A DNA stretch of 64,000 nt from Rhododendron vialii (lineage: Eukaryota; Streptophyta; Magnoliopsida; Ericales; Ericaceae), in assembly GCF_030253575.1 (NCBI RefSeq), contig NC_080568.1, positions 9,580,501 through 9,644,500 on the forward strand, read 5' to 3'. The notes beneath the pieces are model-generated. The model was not told the origin of the DNA. It saw only the letters and a list, made by a program, of their open reading frames with translations, and ran no database searches. This document shows, in pieces, positions 1 to 11,684 of this stretch (positions are counted from its first letter, which is position 1; each line of letters begins with the position of its first letter). The position numbers and the translations under genes were made by a program.

Positions 1-378
1 GCCTCCTTCGGCTAAGCCAGGTGGCCTATTTTTTTTTTTTGTATTTATTAAAAAAAATCGTATTTTTTAGTTTTGCGTCAAACTTTTGTGGATTATTGAT
101 TCATCTTGACAAGAAGAATGAGAAAAGTAAAATATTTTGACTAAAACTCATATTTTTTGAATAAAGACGAAAATAAGCCAAAAAGAGAGATTTATTGGCT
201 TATTTTTGTCTTTATTCAAAAAATTATAATTTTCGATCATAGTTTTTTACTTTTTCAATTCATCTCGTCGAGACGAATGAATAATTTATAAAAATTTAAC
301 GCAAAACTAACAAAAGCGAATTTTTTTGAATAAAGACAAAAAAATAAATCACCTTGGCCTATTTAGCCAAAGGAGGCC
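1..378. mobile_element. Tourist-like MITE in intron 1 of P450 gene C (left end at window edge)
   Basis: The terminal inverted repeat GGCCTCCTTCGGCTAA (its first G lies outside the window) is mirrored at 363-378. The interior is AT-rich and partly palindromic. The same element sits at the same intron position in gene B (48155-48528), where the flanks suggest a TTA target duplication. This fits a non-autonomous PIF/Harbinger (Tourist) element. There is no ORF. Confidence 0.75.
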
Positions 379-715
379 TTTAGTCTCTGGATTATTGAAA
401 AGCACTCTCTAAATGTTATTCCCTTTATTCGTTCCTTCCATTTGGTGCTCACTTTTTATGTTTTGTATTCATTATTAGATGCGTCAAAGTTTAACTTATT
501 TGCGGCAAAAAATTTCTTTATCTCCAAATGCATTGGCGGTCACACGAACATACCTCAAAATTTATGTGTTGAGAGATTCAAATCTTGTCGTGTGACTACA
601 AATACAACGCAATAGAGGACATGACGAAGAAAAATACGCGTAAACTGGCCTAGAAATCTTGAATTACAAAACATCAATGACGCCTATATGGAAGGTAAAA
701 CAAAGATTTTGATAC

Positions 716-986
716 CATAGAGCTTCTTCCAAGCATGAATATGAGGCAAAATTCTTGGGAAAACTTCATGAGAGGAGAAGTCCATTGCATTGCTAAAGGA
801 TTCTTCTCTCATCTGGATGATCTCCTTTGTATTTCCATACAGGAATCTGTAAGCAGGGCCTTTGATTCCCTGCGACCTCATGATGTTTTGAATTCGAATT
901 GGCGTCCACCATACTTTGTGTAAGAACCCTATAAGAGTTGCTAGTAGAAAGATGCAGACACCAGTTGAAAGGGAGATTATAATCAT
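716..986 (-). CDS. CYP749A-like cytochrome P450 gene C, exon 1 only (gene continues beyond the left edge)
   Basis: This is the first coding exon of a microsomal P450 whose remaining exons lie left of the window. The ATG at 986 is followed by a hydrophobic N-terminal anchor (MIIISLSTGVCIFLLATLIG) and the HKVWWTPIRI linker typical of CYP72-clan enzymes. The exon ends HAWKKLYG at a GT donor after 716. Its length (271 nt) and phase equal exon 1 of genes A and B, and it is intact. In gene B the next exon starts about 50 nt beyond the intron MITE, so the window begins inside intron 1 of gene C. The upstream in-frame GTG codons near 1013 were rejected as starts because all three paralogues share the ATG used here. 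Whether the full gene is functional cannot be judged from this exon. Confidence 0.88.
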
Positions 987-1077
987 GTCTCCCGACCCTC
1001 CACAGCCAAACACACCCTTATTTTTCCTGACTTAATTTGAACCTCTAGCCAACTTGGTTGCTTACTAGCTCAAGTGG

Positions 1078-1090
1078 GACTTATATATAG
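1078..1090 (-). promoter_or_regulatory. TATA box of P450 gene C
   Basis: CTATATATAAG on the minus strand lies about 95-105 nt upstream of the ATG at 986. The same motif sits at matching positions before gene A (41831-41841) and gene B (49231-49241), so it is conserved across the array. Confidence 0.6.
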
Positions 1091-1224
1091 ACGTACATTT
1101 GTATACATAGATAAAGTTGGAACGTTTGTGATGAATGGGATCAGCTAGAGACAAACTAGGTGTCAAAATACCTCCATCATGTGCATCATGTGCGAGGCGA
1201 TAAGGATGAGATGAAACAGTGACC

Positions 1225-1553
1225 ACGCAGGTTGGTTGGTCACTGGTTGGTTTGCGAGGAGTATGCGGATATAGTCTCCCGGGACGTTTCGAGGATCGGC
1301 ATCAATTCATTCGGCTGGTTCTCGGGGTTTTCTCGCTGCGGAGGTGGCAGCATTTCGGATTCATTCAATGTCGGGTTCTAGTTGGTAGTGGGTTTGTTTT
1401 TGGGTTTTTGTTAGTCTTCGACCGTTTGGGTCTCGGGTAGCTGTGAAAATGTAATTTTCATTTTCATTTTGCCTTTGCTCTTTTAATTTTTGTAATTTTC
1501 GGATTCGGAGATTAACAAAATCTTTTTGTTGATAAAAAAAAAAAAACAGTGTC
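1225..1553 (+). mobile_element. 5'-truncated LINE 3' tail
   Basis: This insert of about 330 bp ends in a poly(A) run (about 1535-1553). It is flanked by a near-perfect duplication, AAACAGTGACC at 1214-1224 and AAACAGTGTCC at 1554-1564. The equivalent place upstream of gene A is uninterrupted. The end (TTGTTGATAAAAAAA) resembles plant L1 tails. No usable ORF remains. Confidence 0.7.
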
Positions 1554-1596
1554 CTCTAAGGCAGAAAATCTATTTTAAAGCGATACTGATGAGACC

Positions 1597-1801
1597 CGGC
1601 CGATACCGGTGTGAATTTTTAAAAGCACCTAGTATAACAGAGTGTAGCGGTATCAAATGATCCAAAACTGGTACGTAGCTGCTGATATGCTGATACGCCC
1701 CGGCCGATACTGGTGTGAATTTTTAAAAGCACCTAGTATAACAGAGTGTAGCGGTATCAAATGATCCAAAACTGGTACGTAGCTGCTGATATGCTGATAC
1801 G
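1597..1801. repeat. Direct tandem duplication, unit about 103 bp
   Basis: Two consecutive near-identical copies start at 1597 and 1700. Both contain CCGGCCGATAC and GGTACGTAGCTGCTGATA. The matching regions upstream of genes A (about 41995-42090) and B (about 49425-49525) hold one copy, so the doubling is specific to the C unit. Confidence 0.75.
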
Positions 1802-2514
1802 CTACGCAGTAGTATTAAGTCACACGTCTCTCTCTTTTCTAGCTTTGTCTTGCATGTTCCATTTTGTTTTTTATCTAGAAGCAAATCATTTGCACAAATG
1901 TGCGGACTTTCATTTTTTGACGTTATCCACTAATAAAAACATGCATGCATCTATATAAAGAGATTTAAGATACACGTGTACGTACAATTGAAACATGAAA
2001 CATGTATACTTTAATGGGTTCCTTGGGGAAATTTTATAATATATATAACCGCATAAAACTATTCGTTAAGTCCAAACACCAAATGGGAGAAGCCCAACAT
2101 TCGTTAATCATAATCTACTTTATCTTTATGGTAATTATTTTACTGACTCATATTTAAAAAATTTAGAAATGTTAGGATCATAAAATTTGGTATTGTAATG
2201 GCCCCATTGAGTGAATAAATGTCGAAGAAAAGTATGTTCCTTGATTTAGAGGATGTACTTATAAAAAGTAATAAATTCAAACTTATAAATATATTAGGAA
2301 TTAGCCCTATAGATTGACACATAGCAATATCTAATTAAAAAGAGAGATTTTTTGGCCACAAGTTACTCACATGTACATGTTATATGGCGCTCAAACTTGG
2401 CGGAAGAGTGGCACAAACGGCTAAGTGATACTAAAAGAATGATAGCTTAGGGGCTAATTTGGAATTAACCCAAAATTTAAAGATAAATCTAGAACCTTTT
2501 CTGTCCGGCTCAAA
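1802..2514. other. Shared 5' flank of the P450 units, no gene seen
   Basis: This non-coding AT-rich stretch is closely similar to 42110-43740 and 49540-50545, apart from insertions. It belongs to the duplicated upstream module of the P450 array. No gene was recognised. Confidence 0.6.
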
Positions 2515-2550
2515 GGGGGTGTTTGATTTCCTCATTTTTACATTATCCTA

Positions 2551-2822
2551 CTCCCTCCGTCTCTTATTTAGAGTCCAGTATTTTATTTTGGACCATCCTT
2601 TAATAAATGTCCATTTTGTAAAGTTAGTGGGTAAAAGTTGGTGCATTATTTATTTTGTCCCTAAAAATAGATTCCATTTTAAAAAGTTAGTGAGTAAAAG
2701 TGTAATGATGATGGATAAGTATGGAAAATAGAGAAAAAAAATTGATGTGAAAGGTATAATAATGTTGTCTTTTTAATAAGTTAAAATTACGAAACAAAAC
2801 ACTTAAAAATGGACGGAGGGGG
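2551..2822. mobile_element. Stowaway MITE (Tc1/mariner type)
   Basis: The element begins CTCCCTCCGTC and ends in the inverted GACGGAGGGGG, flanked by TA on both sides (2549-2550 and 2823-2824). It is about 272 bp long with no ORF. The ends and TA target are those of plant Stowaway elements. Confidence 0.85.
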
Positions 2823-2955
2823 TATTATGGTTGTTTGGTTCATTCATTCTAAAACCCATTTTGTCAGAATGAGTTCACCGTTTTTTACTTTAGAAGGCAG
2901 AAGGTAAAAAGAACCCAGGAGGTCCTTTTCACATTTTGGGCTTTTTTCATTCTTC

Positions 2956-4469
2956 TGTCTTCAATTATCAAAATACCCTCACTCAAATCTGGTAATTGCC
3001 ACTTTTTGTTTACTCTCAAATCTCGCTTTCAAATATAAGGTTGAAAACCCAAAGCGTAGAGCTAGATCGTCAGTAGCATAATAAACCGGTAAGACTGAGA
3101 TCGTACCATAGGGAATTCGAATATAACTTAATCGGCTTGTAAGTTTTATAAGGTGGTTTGTGGCGTTTAAGTCGGCCAACTTGATTTTGCTTTGAAAGAT
3201 GGAAAGGCTAAAGCAACAGATTAGATAAGAGCTTTATAAACTAAAAGAGGCAAGTCTAGGGATTGTCTAACCCTTGACTTAAGCCATTACCGGTTCTCGA
3301 TTATAACTCAGGCAAGAGTCACGACTGCGTACTCACGCCCGGAGAATTTAGCTTTAATGACTACGTTTAACGAAAGATGTGATTAAACGGAGACGAACCG
3401 ACTTGTTTTTAATATTGGTCGAACACATAGGAGACCACGAGCTCTTGGTGAGCTGCTTGCCAAGACCGCTTGACTAAACATCTTACCAAAGAGTTAACAC
3501 CCCTTGTTTAGACCAAAAATACAAGTTAAGCTCTATTCTGAAAATCATGCTTTAAAACCCGATGATTCGAGAACCAAGTGACAGCCTAAGTCCTCGAGAA
3601 AGAGTATCCCGAGACTCAGCCTAACGACTATTCACACATATTTAAAGCATAAAAGAAAGCATAAAAACAAGACATGAAATTTAACTGAAGAAATCGAAAA
3701 TAAACTTGATATTACCAAGGATCTAGTCCGTACGAACGACTTTAATAAACGAGAAAACAATAAACGAGAAGTACTTACTAGAGTTCTAAGGAAAATCCAC
3801 TTGAAAAAACTTAAAGAGCTTTAATGGAGAAAACACTAAAGTTCATAATGTGCTAGGCTACAAATGAGAGAGATGAGGCTCCTATTTATACACAATAGAT
3901 TTCGCTCTCATCAAATATCTAAAAAGCATACTAAAAGAAGCAACTATTCCAAAAGTGAAAAGTCCAAAAAGCAACAAATATCTGGCCGATGGCTCTTGAT
4001 ATCGATACGGATTACGAAAAGTATCGATACCACGCTACTAAGTTGGAAAGGGCCATTTCCCCGTAGTGATCCCGTATCGATACGGATTAAGGTCGTATCG
4101 ATACAGCTTGTTCTGATCTCCCACTAAGCAAACGCGTATCGATACAGCTTAAGGCTGTATTACGGGGAGCTTATCTCCAGGTCTTTAGGTCAGTCTCCCA
4201 GACTTGACACCCGACGCCTCAACGGCTTGCCCAACGCCTCACGCCTTCGCTCTTGGGCCATCCTGGCAGAAGTACCACCGGGCGCAGATACTTGAACTTT
4301 CTTGGGAGTTAGGCTCGTGATCAAAATACGCCTTTTAAGGGCATTTTACCTGAAACACTTAACAAACTACCTTACGAGTAAAATCACATAAAAACGACGA
4401 TAATAAATGAAAACGCCACAAGCTAGGAAACTCTTAGCACCACGATCTCACAATCTTAGGTGCTAATCA
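2956..4469 (-). mobile_element. Probable solo LTR, about 1.5 kb
   Basis: Read on the minus strand it starts TGATTAGCACCTAAGATTG, closely matching the start of the solo LTR at 35013-36565 (TGATGAGCACCTAATATTG), and the lengths are similar. A CTTC(T) duplication flanks it (around 2952-2956 and 4470-4474). The left border is a few bases uncertain. It includes GTATCGATAC-rich sequence. No coding part is attached, so it is an old LTR-retrotransposon fossil reduced to one LTR. Confidence 0.6.
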
Positions 4470-5243
4470 CTTCTATCCTCACATATAGGGAGTATTTGCG
4501 AGCCTATTTTTTGGCTTTTCATTTTTAGCTTTTTGGCTTTTTAATTTTTTGAATTATGATTAGAAAATTTTAAATCTAGTGGAAGTGTTTGAGAGTCTAC
4601 TTTTTAGCTTTTCATTTTTAGTTTTTTAGCTTTTTTACTTTTTAGATTATGGTTAGAATTTATTTTGCAAATGGAGTAGTGTTTGAGAGATATATGATGA
4701 AAATAAATTATGGGTTGGTTTTTTGCCATGTTGCCTTTTGTTCTTATTATTATATTAAAAGACGTATGAATAATTTTTTTCATTTATTTAAATCAAGTAA
4801 AAATATATTTTTTGGAAATAATTTTTTTGAGTATTACACAACAAATATCTCATAACTTTGAGTCTCAAATTTTTTTACTTTCTAATTCAAAATAATTAGC
4901 CAAGTGAGTAGGGTTTCTATAAGAGTAAAGTGAGGGTAAACTGATAATTAGTTAAAATCAATGAGGGTATTTTGGTAATTTTTCCTAAAATGGAAAAAAC
5001 CCCAAACGCAAAAAACACCTTTCCCCTACTTCTCACTTTTGCCCTCTTTAAGAAAAATCAATGAATTCATTTTGGTCAAACTCATTTTCAAAAGTCGGTG
5101 CCAAACAAGAAAAATGTAAAAAGCCAATAATGAGAACCAAAAACAGAAACCACATTTTCTAAAATACAGTTTCAAAATGGGCTGCCAAACATCCAAAATG
5201 TAAAAAACAAAAAAATGAGAAGTTGAAATTGTGACAACCAAAC

Positions 5244-5712
5244 AAAGTGGTGGAGCCATATGGTGGAAAGCAGAGTCCCCTTGCACGCTACATCCAAAGT
5301 TTGAAGTTCCAAACATCGTGTTATGAACCTCTTTGGATCAATCAAGGTTTAGTTTCTATTACGATTTTAATTGGGTTCCACTGTGGGTGGTGGAATTAGT
5401 CCCCATAAATTTATCAAGGTGTGCGTAAATTAATCCGAGCATCTTGAATTACGAAAAAAGGAAAAGTTCACCAGACTAGCTAACTCAAACAACCCTCCAA
5501 AATTTGTACGTGCTTGAAGGTATTATTACAATTATAAATTTAAGCCCTCAAGATTGGGAAATTAGCTTTAGATATTCCAAAAATAAGTTAGACAGTTGCT
5601 CCTGCTAACTTGTGCTTGTATGTATTTGACCCCTACTGGGCAAATAATACTTGAAAATTCATGTTTGATGTCTAAATGCATGCATGATTCCTCGCAAATA
5701 ATATATAAAAAT
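5244..5712. other. Shared 5' flank of the P450 units (continued)
   Basis: This matches 43740-44225 and 50550-51015 (for example GGAGCCATATGGTGGAAAGC and CTACTGGGCAAATAATACTTG). It is non-coding. Confidence 0.6.
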
Positions 5713-5974
5713 TAGGGGTGACAATTTTAATTCATATTTTTTAACTCGTTCAAATCCGTCTATTTATAACCCAACTCAATCCGTCCATATTGTATACAAT
5801 CCATATCAACCCATATTTATATGAATTTAGATGGATTGAAAATGGATTCAATATGAGTTGAAATTAAAAAACTTATTTCCTTCACAAGAGTGAATTATTG
5901 TAGCTGAAAATCAAGCTTCTCGCCTCCTCCTCCTGTACCAGACAAAACCATTTTTCGATCAAATTCATCCCCTT

Positions 5975-6067
5975 CTCTTCTCTTTTCTCTCTCTCTCGAT
6001 CAAATTTATCCCCCCTCTCTCTCTCGCTTCTCCTCTCTCTCTCTCTCTCTCTCTCGATCAAATTCAT

Positions 6068-6099
<32 letters not shown>

Positions 6100-6100
6100 C
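5975..6100. repeat. CT-rich microsatellite
   Basis: Runs of (CT)n are interspersed with a repeated GATCAAATT(C/T)ATCCCC block occurring three times, giving a small decayed tandem array inside the hAT element. Confidence 0.7.
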
Positions 6101-6134
6101 AAAACTCTCAGTCCACTATTCTTTCTCTCTATTA

Positions 6135-6374
6135 GAGCCCGTTCTAAAATACCTTCTTAAAAAATAAGTATTTATTTAATATTTTCAAACTAAAAAATAA
6201 TGTAAATGAAAAATAATTTTTCGATTTTTTGCACCTTATTAAAGATCTCAATGAGATCTTTCAAACAATATCTATATTGCATATTTTTAAATTTCAATAA
6301 GCTCATCATTTTTTAGCTTGAAATTGTCTTATTAAAAAATATTAAGTACCTATTTGACGTTCGGAAACGAGGCC
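6135..6374. mobile_element. Short MITE, Harbinger-like ends
   Basis: It runs from GAGCCCGTTCTAAAA to ACGTTCGGAAACGAGGCC with TTA/TAA flanks and an AT-rich palindromic interior. A relative without clear ends lies at 60785-61005. The ends are only partly complementary. Confidence 0.4.
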
Positions 6375-6714
6375 TAACTCTCCTAGACTTGGATATAAAA
6401 AAACAAGATTGTATACATCCACTATTCTCTCTCTCCCACGGCTTAGATGTCTCTCTCTCCGACGCGGCCTCTGACTCCTCGTTGAAATTATGTTACTGTT
6501 TGGAAATGGAAAAAAACTGAATCTTTAAGTTTTTTTAGAATACTTCTTTCGAGAACCTACAATGGGTTTGGATTAAAAAGTTAAACTTTTTGTTTGTCTT
6601 TATTCAAAAATTTTTTTTTTTGCATTTTTTCGTTTGTGTTAAATTTTTGTGATTTATTGATTCGTCTAGTCGAGAGGAATCGGAAAAATAAAAAAATTTG
6701 ATCGAAACTCGTGT

Positions 6715-7956
6715 CACTACAAGAAAAATTACATTGGGTGACGAATGAAAATCGTCACAAATAGTATAGGTGACGAAAAAAAATTTGTCAACTAAAGATT
6801 GTCGAGGATTTCTATCTGGTGATGAAATCTATTTTCTGTCATCTATAGTGCCTTTTGATGACGAAATATTTTGTCACCTAAAAATGAATAATTTGTGACG
6901 AAATTTTTTTCCTCGCTTATTGTTCTTATTGATGATGAAATTTTTTGTCATCAATTATTCGTTTTGGCAACAAAAAATTTCGTCGCCTATGGGTCACATC
7001 TGTGACTAAAATTTTCGTTGCAAAAGACGTTTTCATATGGGATAAAAATCATTCTTTCTTTGCTCCAATTGGGTTTCGAACCCGAGTCTCTTGAGTTTTT
7101 CGCCCAAGCTTCGATCAACTGCACCACACACACTTTTCAATAAATATTTGAAATATCTAATATATAACATATATGTTTAACATGAAAATATATTTCGAAT
7201 GTAATTTTGAATATTTAAACATTAAAATTAGCAATTTTGATAAACATGAAAGTTGTAGGCAATTGAGTCCCTCCGTCCCGATTTGTTTGTCCATTTTTTG
7301 ACTTTTTGAGAGCGTTTGACCTCTCAAAGAATTGGCTATAATTTTCAATTCGTAATATTTTTAATATGCAATATGGATATTGTTTGATAGATCTCAATTA
7401 GTTTTATTATACACAATCTTCAAAATCATAAAAAATATTATAAATTGTACGATATAAGTATATTTTTGAAAGACACGTATTTCGACAATTGGACAAACAA
7501 ATTGGGACGGAAGAAGTATTGTTCAAACCCAATTTGAATAATCTCAATCGGAGTTTTTAGTAGAGTTATGTCTAAAATATATTTAGAGACAAAGCGCAAC
7601 TCATAAATTTCGTCACGAAAGGTACCCATTTGATGACGAAATATATATGTCGTCGCTGAAAGCATTAAAATGGTGACAAATTTTTTTTTCATCACCAAAG
7701 TAAAGCATTTGGTGACGAAAAAAATATTTCATCACTAAATTGGTCTCATTTGGCGACGAAATATATTTTTTGTCACCAAATGATTATCTTTGGCGACGAA
7801 AAATGTATTTTTTCGTCGCCAAATGGGTACCTTTCGTAACGAAATAATTTCGTCACGGAAATTGTCAAAACAGTGACGATTTTTTTTTCGTCGCCAAATA
7901 TACTCATTTAGTAATGAAATTAAATTTCGTCACCAATTTTCATTTTTCTTGTAGTT
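6715..7956. mobile_element. CACTA (CMC/EnSpm) non-autonomous element, 1.24 kb
   Basis: It starts CACTACAAGAAAAATTA and ends TTTTTCTTGTAGTT (one mismatch to a perfect inverted terminus), with an exact 3-bp duplication TGT (6712-6714 and 7957-7959). The subterminal regions are arrays of GGTGACGAAA / TTTCGTCACC in both orientations, typical transposase-binding repeats. The flanking sequence (6595-6714 and 7957-8110) resembles the interior of the Tourist-like MITE at 1-378. No transposase is encoded. Confidence 0.85.
7268..7516. mobile_element. Stowaway MITE nested in the CACTA element
   Basis: TCCCTCCGTCCCGATTTG near 7268 is mirrored by CAAATTGGGACGGAAGAAG at about 7498-7516, with TA on the right side. 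The left flank has decayed, so the border is approximate. Confidence 0.65.
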
Positions 7957-8639
7957 TGTTTTTGGATAAAGACAATAATATGTAAAAAAGATAATTATTT
8001 TGACTTATTTTTGTCTTTTTAAAAAATAATGAATTTCGATCAATTTTTATTTATTTTTTCGATTCCTTCAACCAGAGCAATACCTGACCAACGAGTTCAT
8101 TTGACGGGATTTATAAAAAATAAAAAAAATCATGGTCTTGGTTATATTTGAAAAAGGATAGAAAAATAAGGAAACGGGTTAGGTCGGGTATGAACTGACC
8201 CATATTTAACCCGACCCGCATTCAACCGCCAACTATTGACCCATATTCAACCAGCTCATATTCAACCTATAACCCGTTTCAACCCGCCCAACTCCGTTTA
8301 TTTGCCACCTCTAATAAAAATTGTCACATTCTCTAGGATACGTTGAAGTTTTGGAAGATATATATACTCCTAGTGGGGAGGAAGGTCGCCATATATGGAC
8401 TAATGGCAATCCTGATATGCTTGTTAATTGGAACCAGGACCCCCGCCCCTCGGCTTGTCACATCAATAATATCATAAAATGATTGACGCTCTGGGAGTTT
8501 CTGTTTAAACATCAGAAATTTCACTCAACCAGAGAATTAATTACATGGAGAATATATATTTCATTGGGATTTTTACCATTATGTACAGAAAATAAAAAGT
8601 ATTTCCCATCAGGTCATCTTCAATTAATGAAACACCAAA

Positions 8640-8900
8640 ATCCTATAAAATTATCTAAAACCCTAAATTATGAAAGTGCCCAAATCCTAGGGTATCTTAT
8701 GAAAGTGTTCAAACCCTTGGATACCCTATGGTTTAGGCTATAAAAGTGCGTAAACCATAAGGTATCCTATGAAAATGCCTAAACCCTATGATACCCTATG
8801 AAAGTGCCTAAATCGTTAAAACCCTATGATAGGAAAGTGCACCCTAAAACCCCTATGAAAGTGCCTAAACCTAAAACTTAGGGCTATATGAAAGTGCATA
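8640..8900. repeat. Degenerate minisatellite
   Basis: About seven imperfect copies of a 30-40 bp unit built on CCTATGAAAGTGCCTAAACC. It is AT-rich, non-coding, and absent from the other P450 units. Confidence 0.75.
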
Positions 8901-9492
8901 ATTGGGTTAATGAGTGATTGCGTTTTACTCTTTATAAATGGGTCGGGTTGGATATGAATAGTAATTATTAATTATCTAATTAAATGGGTTGTAAATTGGT
9001 GACCCAACCGGATCAAAAAAAATGGTGACCCAACCAGTGTACGACACACCCAAATTGACCAAACCCACACATTGGCACCCCTACTCGTAGATACTGCATC
9101 CAAGAACATGTGTGCTAAAATGAACAAAACAACAAATTGTACTTTTCTTTATAAAACAAGCGGTTACTATTATCATAAACATAGATAATTAATTTTAAAA
9201 TATTTTTGCTATCAATAACCGATCAAGCTAACTTTTTGCACAAATTTTATTAGCGCGTAACTTACGAAAAGAAGATCAGTTCAAATTGTTGTTATTGGCC
9301 CGAGAAAGAGTGGCGGAGTTTGGTGAAGTACGGATGGAGGATTTGGGGAGGAGCTTAACCTAGACATGACTTGATTCCTAATATTTGTGAGGATTAATGC
9401 ACTTTATATTTCTACTGTTGGTCCTCAAATCACCGCTCTGGCAACCTTAAAGGTTCGTGAAACAACTGCGATGTTGGAAATGTTACAATTCA
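8901..9492. other. Unassigned stretch with a hAT-like remnant
   Basis: At 8935-9090 lies GGGTCGGGTTGG... ending TTGGCACCCCTA, similar to hAT-like ends elsewhere in the window (5713-8313). From 9100 to 9492 I see no gene or recognisable repeat. Confidence 0.35.
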
Positions 9493-9890
9493 AGATTACA
9501 ACTTATTGAATACGATTGGAATGTCAATTATGGTTTAGAACTTTCGAATATGATCGGAATCCCATTTATGTGGGCGAAGTGTGAGAATTTGACGATGGAG
9601 AGTGGGCATAATTTGGGATGAAGTGAACTTGAAATATTGCAAAATTATTGAGAGTTCTATTTGGGCCTCGTCGGTTGGCTACAAAGTGCAAGCCCACACA
9701 AATTGGAGGACAAAAACCAAATGGAATAAATCCTGTAACAATGTTATTTGTTGCTTTAGCCACACCATCTGCGAGTCTCTCTAGCTTGAAAAGATGAACA
9801 GGGTCATGGTGAAATGCTATAAGTGAAAAGTATAAATCTGTATTGGCTGGAATTATCAACTTCCCCTTTCATTGAGGATTAAGGTCATCT
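9493..9890 (-). pseudogene. P450 last-exon relic (CYP749A-like)
   Basis: This is a decayed copy of the final exon of the P450 genes. PANTDLYFSLIAFHHDP and GFIPFGFCPPICVGLHF align with the matching parts of genes A and B, but the heme-binding loop reads FGFCPPICVG instead of FGFGPRxCVG. An internal deletion removes the start of the exon, including the ExxR (ETLR) helix, and the PERF segment is altered (KLERLADG). The remains of intron 4 continue to about 10317. No upstream exons follow. It matches 51765-52028 closely, including the flank, so it belongs to the duplicated module. It is non-functional. Confidence 0.85.
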
Positions 9891-10317
9891 GCCAGGAACA
9901 AATAACAGAGAGAACAAAAGAAGGAAAGTTATGCAGTGAATTTTATATTCGAATGACATATTTATGATTTGCATTCTGCCGTCTCAAATTCAGCTCGAAT
10001 TATGCTTGTGGTCCATTGGCGACACACATGTCTCAATCAGGCCTGACCCCAAGGCTTTCGAGGCCCTCGACCAATCCTAAAAATGAGGCCCTTACTAGAC
10101 AAGTTTTATCAAAAAAAAAAAAAAAACAACAATAACAAATAGTCTCACAATATGGAAAGGAAAAACTATATAAAGTACTCATCTTTCATTATGTAAAATA
10201 CGAACACAAACTACAAAGTCTCAAAAATATATTTCATCACAAACTAACAAATACATATCATTATAAGAATATATGCATGACCATACTTGAATATTACTCT
10301 TCTTACATTTTCAGCTT
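9891..10317. other. Decayed P450 intron/flank shared with 52029-52430
   Basis: This is non-coding sequence closely matching 52029-52430 (for example GGCGACACACATGTCTCAATC). Similarity ends near 10317, which marks the right border of the duplicated module in the C unit. Confidence 0.6.
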
Positions 10318-11684
10318 ATACACAATTTAATCAAATGCACCAAAGATATGAACACGGTGTGTGTCTCCTCTTGATTGGTTATATGTTTCATATCCTTTAC
10401 TACCTTAACATTCCAATGGTGACAACCCGACAAGTACCAAATCCATATGGTAGCATAAGGCTATAAAACATACACCCAAAATAGTAAGGCAAAAAAAGAG
10501 TAAACCATATGAAATTGCATAACTTGAAGCTTGTTTTGATGGCATAAAGAATTGTCTGCATGTATCAACTATTGTGTATAAATATAGAAATATAAACGAA
10601 AAATAGTGTCTACATGTATCAACTATGGTGTCTTCATTTTTTTTTTGAAAGGAAGAGATGTTTCACCTTCATTTTCTGATGGCCGGTTTGAAAAGTGGTC
10701 TGAACATATTCACAACACAATGAGAGGAAGAAATAAGACATTGGGCAAATGATGTTGGAGGCAATACAAGAATAATGGGTTTTATTTTCATACCTTGTCA
10801 TAAAAGTTGTGAGTAACACAAAGTTCTTGCCTAAATAGATTGAAAATGAGCCAATGCTTAAAAGTAATAGAAATATTGCACTAGTCAGTATGCACAAATC
10901 ATAAGTTGAAAATAAATATAGCAGAATTGTGAAATCGAGTTAGTTGTCGTGGCTCTAAAAAAAACATCTTGTGGCATTATCGCCACCCTTGTATAATTTG
11001 ATCATTTCACAATAAAAAATCGGACCCAAACAGAGAGAGAGAGAGAGTATGGAGGCGAGATCGAGCAAGAGCTCCCGGGAAATTCATACTTGCCCGGGAG
11101 CATGCCATTGTCCACGGATCTGCAGTGGTGGCCGCCTCCATTGATCGTTTCAAACGATTTTTTGCTATTGGCCATAGGTCTAAAGAATGGCACATGAGAG
11201 AGAGAAAGAGAGAGCAACCACTACTCTTACCCAAGTGGGGACTCTGTATTTAGGTTTCTAGACACCGAATCCCCTCCTCATTAGCCAATGAAGGTCACAA
11301 ACCAGATCATTTAAGGCTTTTAAGCTCAACTGACTTCTTTAATTTAGCCCTCCTTCTGTTTTCTGATGTTTTCACACGATATTGATTTTTTTGGATGAGG
11401 AAGAGACGGGTTGTGATAGTGGATGGATGGGGTTGTGATAGTGGAGAGTGGAAGGGCTACTGGAAAAGCCGTCGACGAGATGTGACAGTGGACAGATGAA
11501 GAGGAGCTGGATAGTGGAGGGTGATTTCTAGATCGGGACCATGGGGCAGAGAGGGTTGTGTTGTTTGGGTGGATAGTGTCAGGGAAGATGATGGGGAAGG
11601 GTAATGCCGACAATGAGATGGTGAGTCTTTTCCTGACCTGCAAGGAAGGAGGGTCAGACTGTACCGATTTTACACTCCGATGGT
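10318..11684. other. Unassigned stretch
   Basis: No gene is recognised. It holds a GA-rich patch (11030-11050), a short symmetric CCCGGGA segment near 11075-11100, and a purine-rich region at 11390-11680 whose open frames are low in complexity and match no family I know. Confidence 0.3.

Larger units (their letters stand above)
2515..5243. mobile_element. Composite 2.7 kb insertion, hAT-like outer ends, holding a Stowaway and a solo LTR
   Basis: The upstream flank reads continuously from ...GGCTCAAA to GTGGTGGAGCC in the A and B units but is split here. The ends GGGGGTGTTTGATTT and the inverted ...CAACCAAACAAA suggest a hAT-type MITE as the outer layer. Inside are a Stowaway (2551-2822), a solo LTR (2956-4469), and AT-rich sequence at 4486-5000 with repeated GGCTTTTCATTTTTAGC blocks. 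No coding sequence is supported. Confidence 0.55.
5713..8313. mobile_element. hAT-like non-autonomous element, 2.6 kb, with nested insertions
   Basis: The ends TAGGGGTGACAA and inverted TTTGCCACCTCTA are flanked by an exact 8-bp duplication ATAAAAAT (5705-5712 and 8314-8321), as hAT transposases produce. The uninterrupted target is visible in the A and B units near 44226 and 51020. Subterminal parts carry repeated CCCATATT/GACCC motifs. The centre holds a MITE (6135-6374), a CACTA element (6715-7956) and an inner Stowaway. No transposase ORF was seen. Confidence 0.75.

Noticed and set aside
5882-6067. Glu/Arg repeat frame
   Set aside because: Translation of a CT/GA microsatellite.
8640-8900. 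Possible CRISPR-like array
   Set aside because: Units are degenerate head-to-tail minisatellite copies without unique spacers, in a plant genome.
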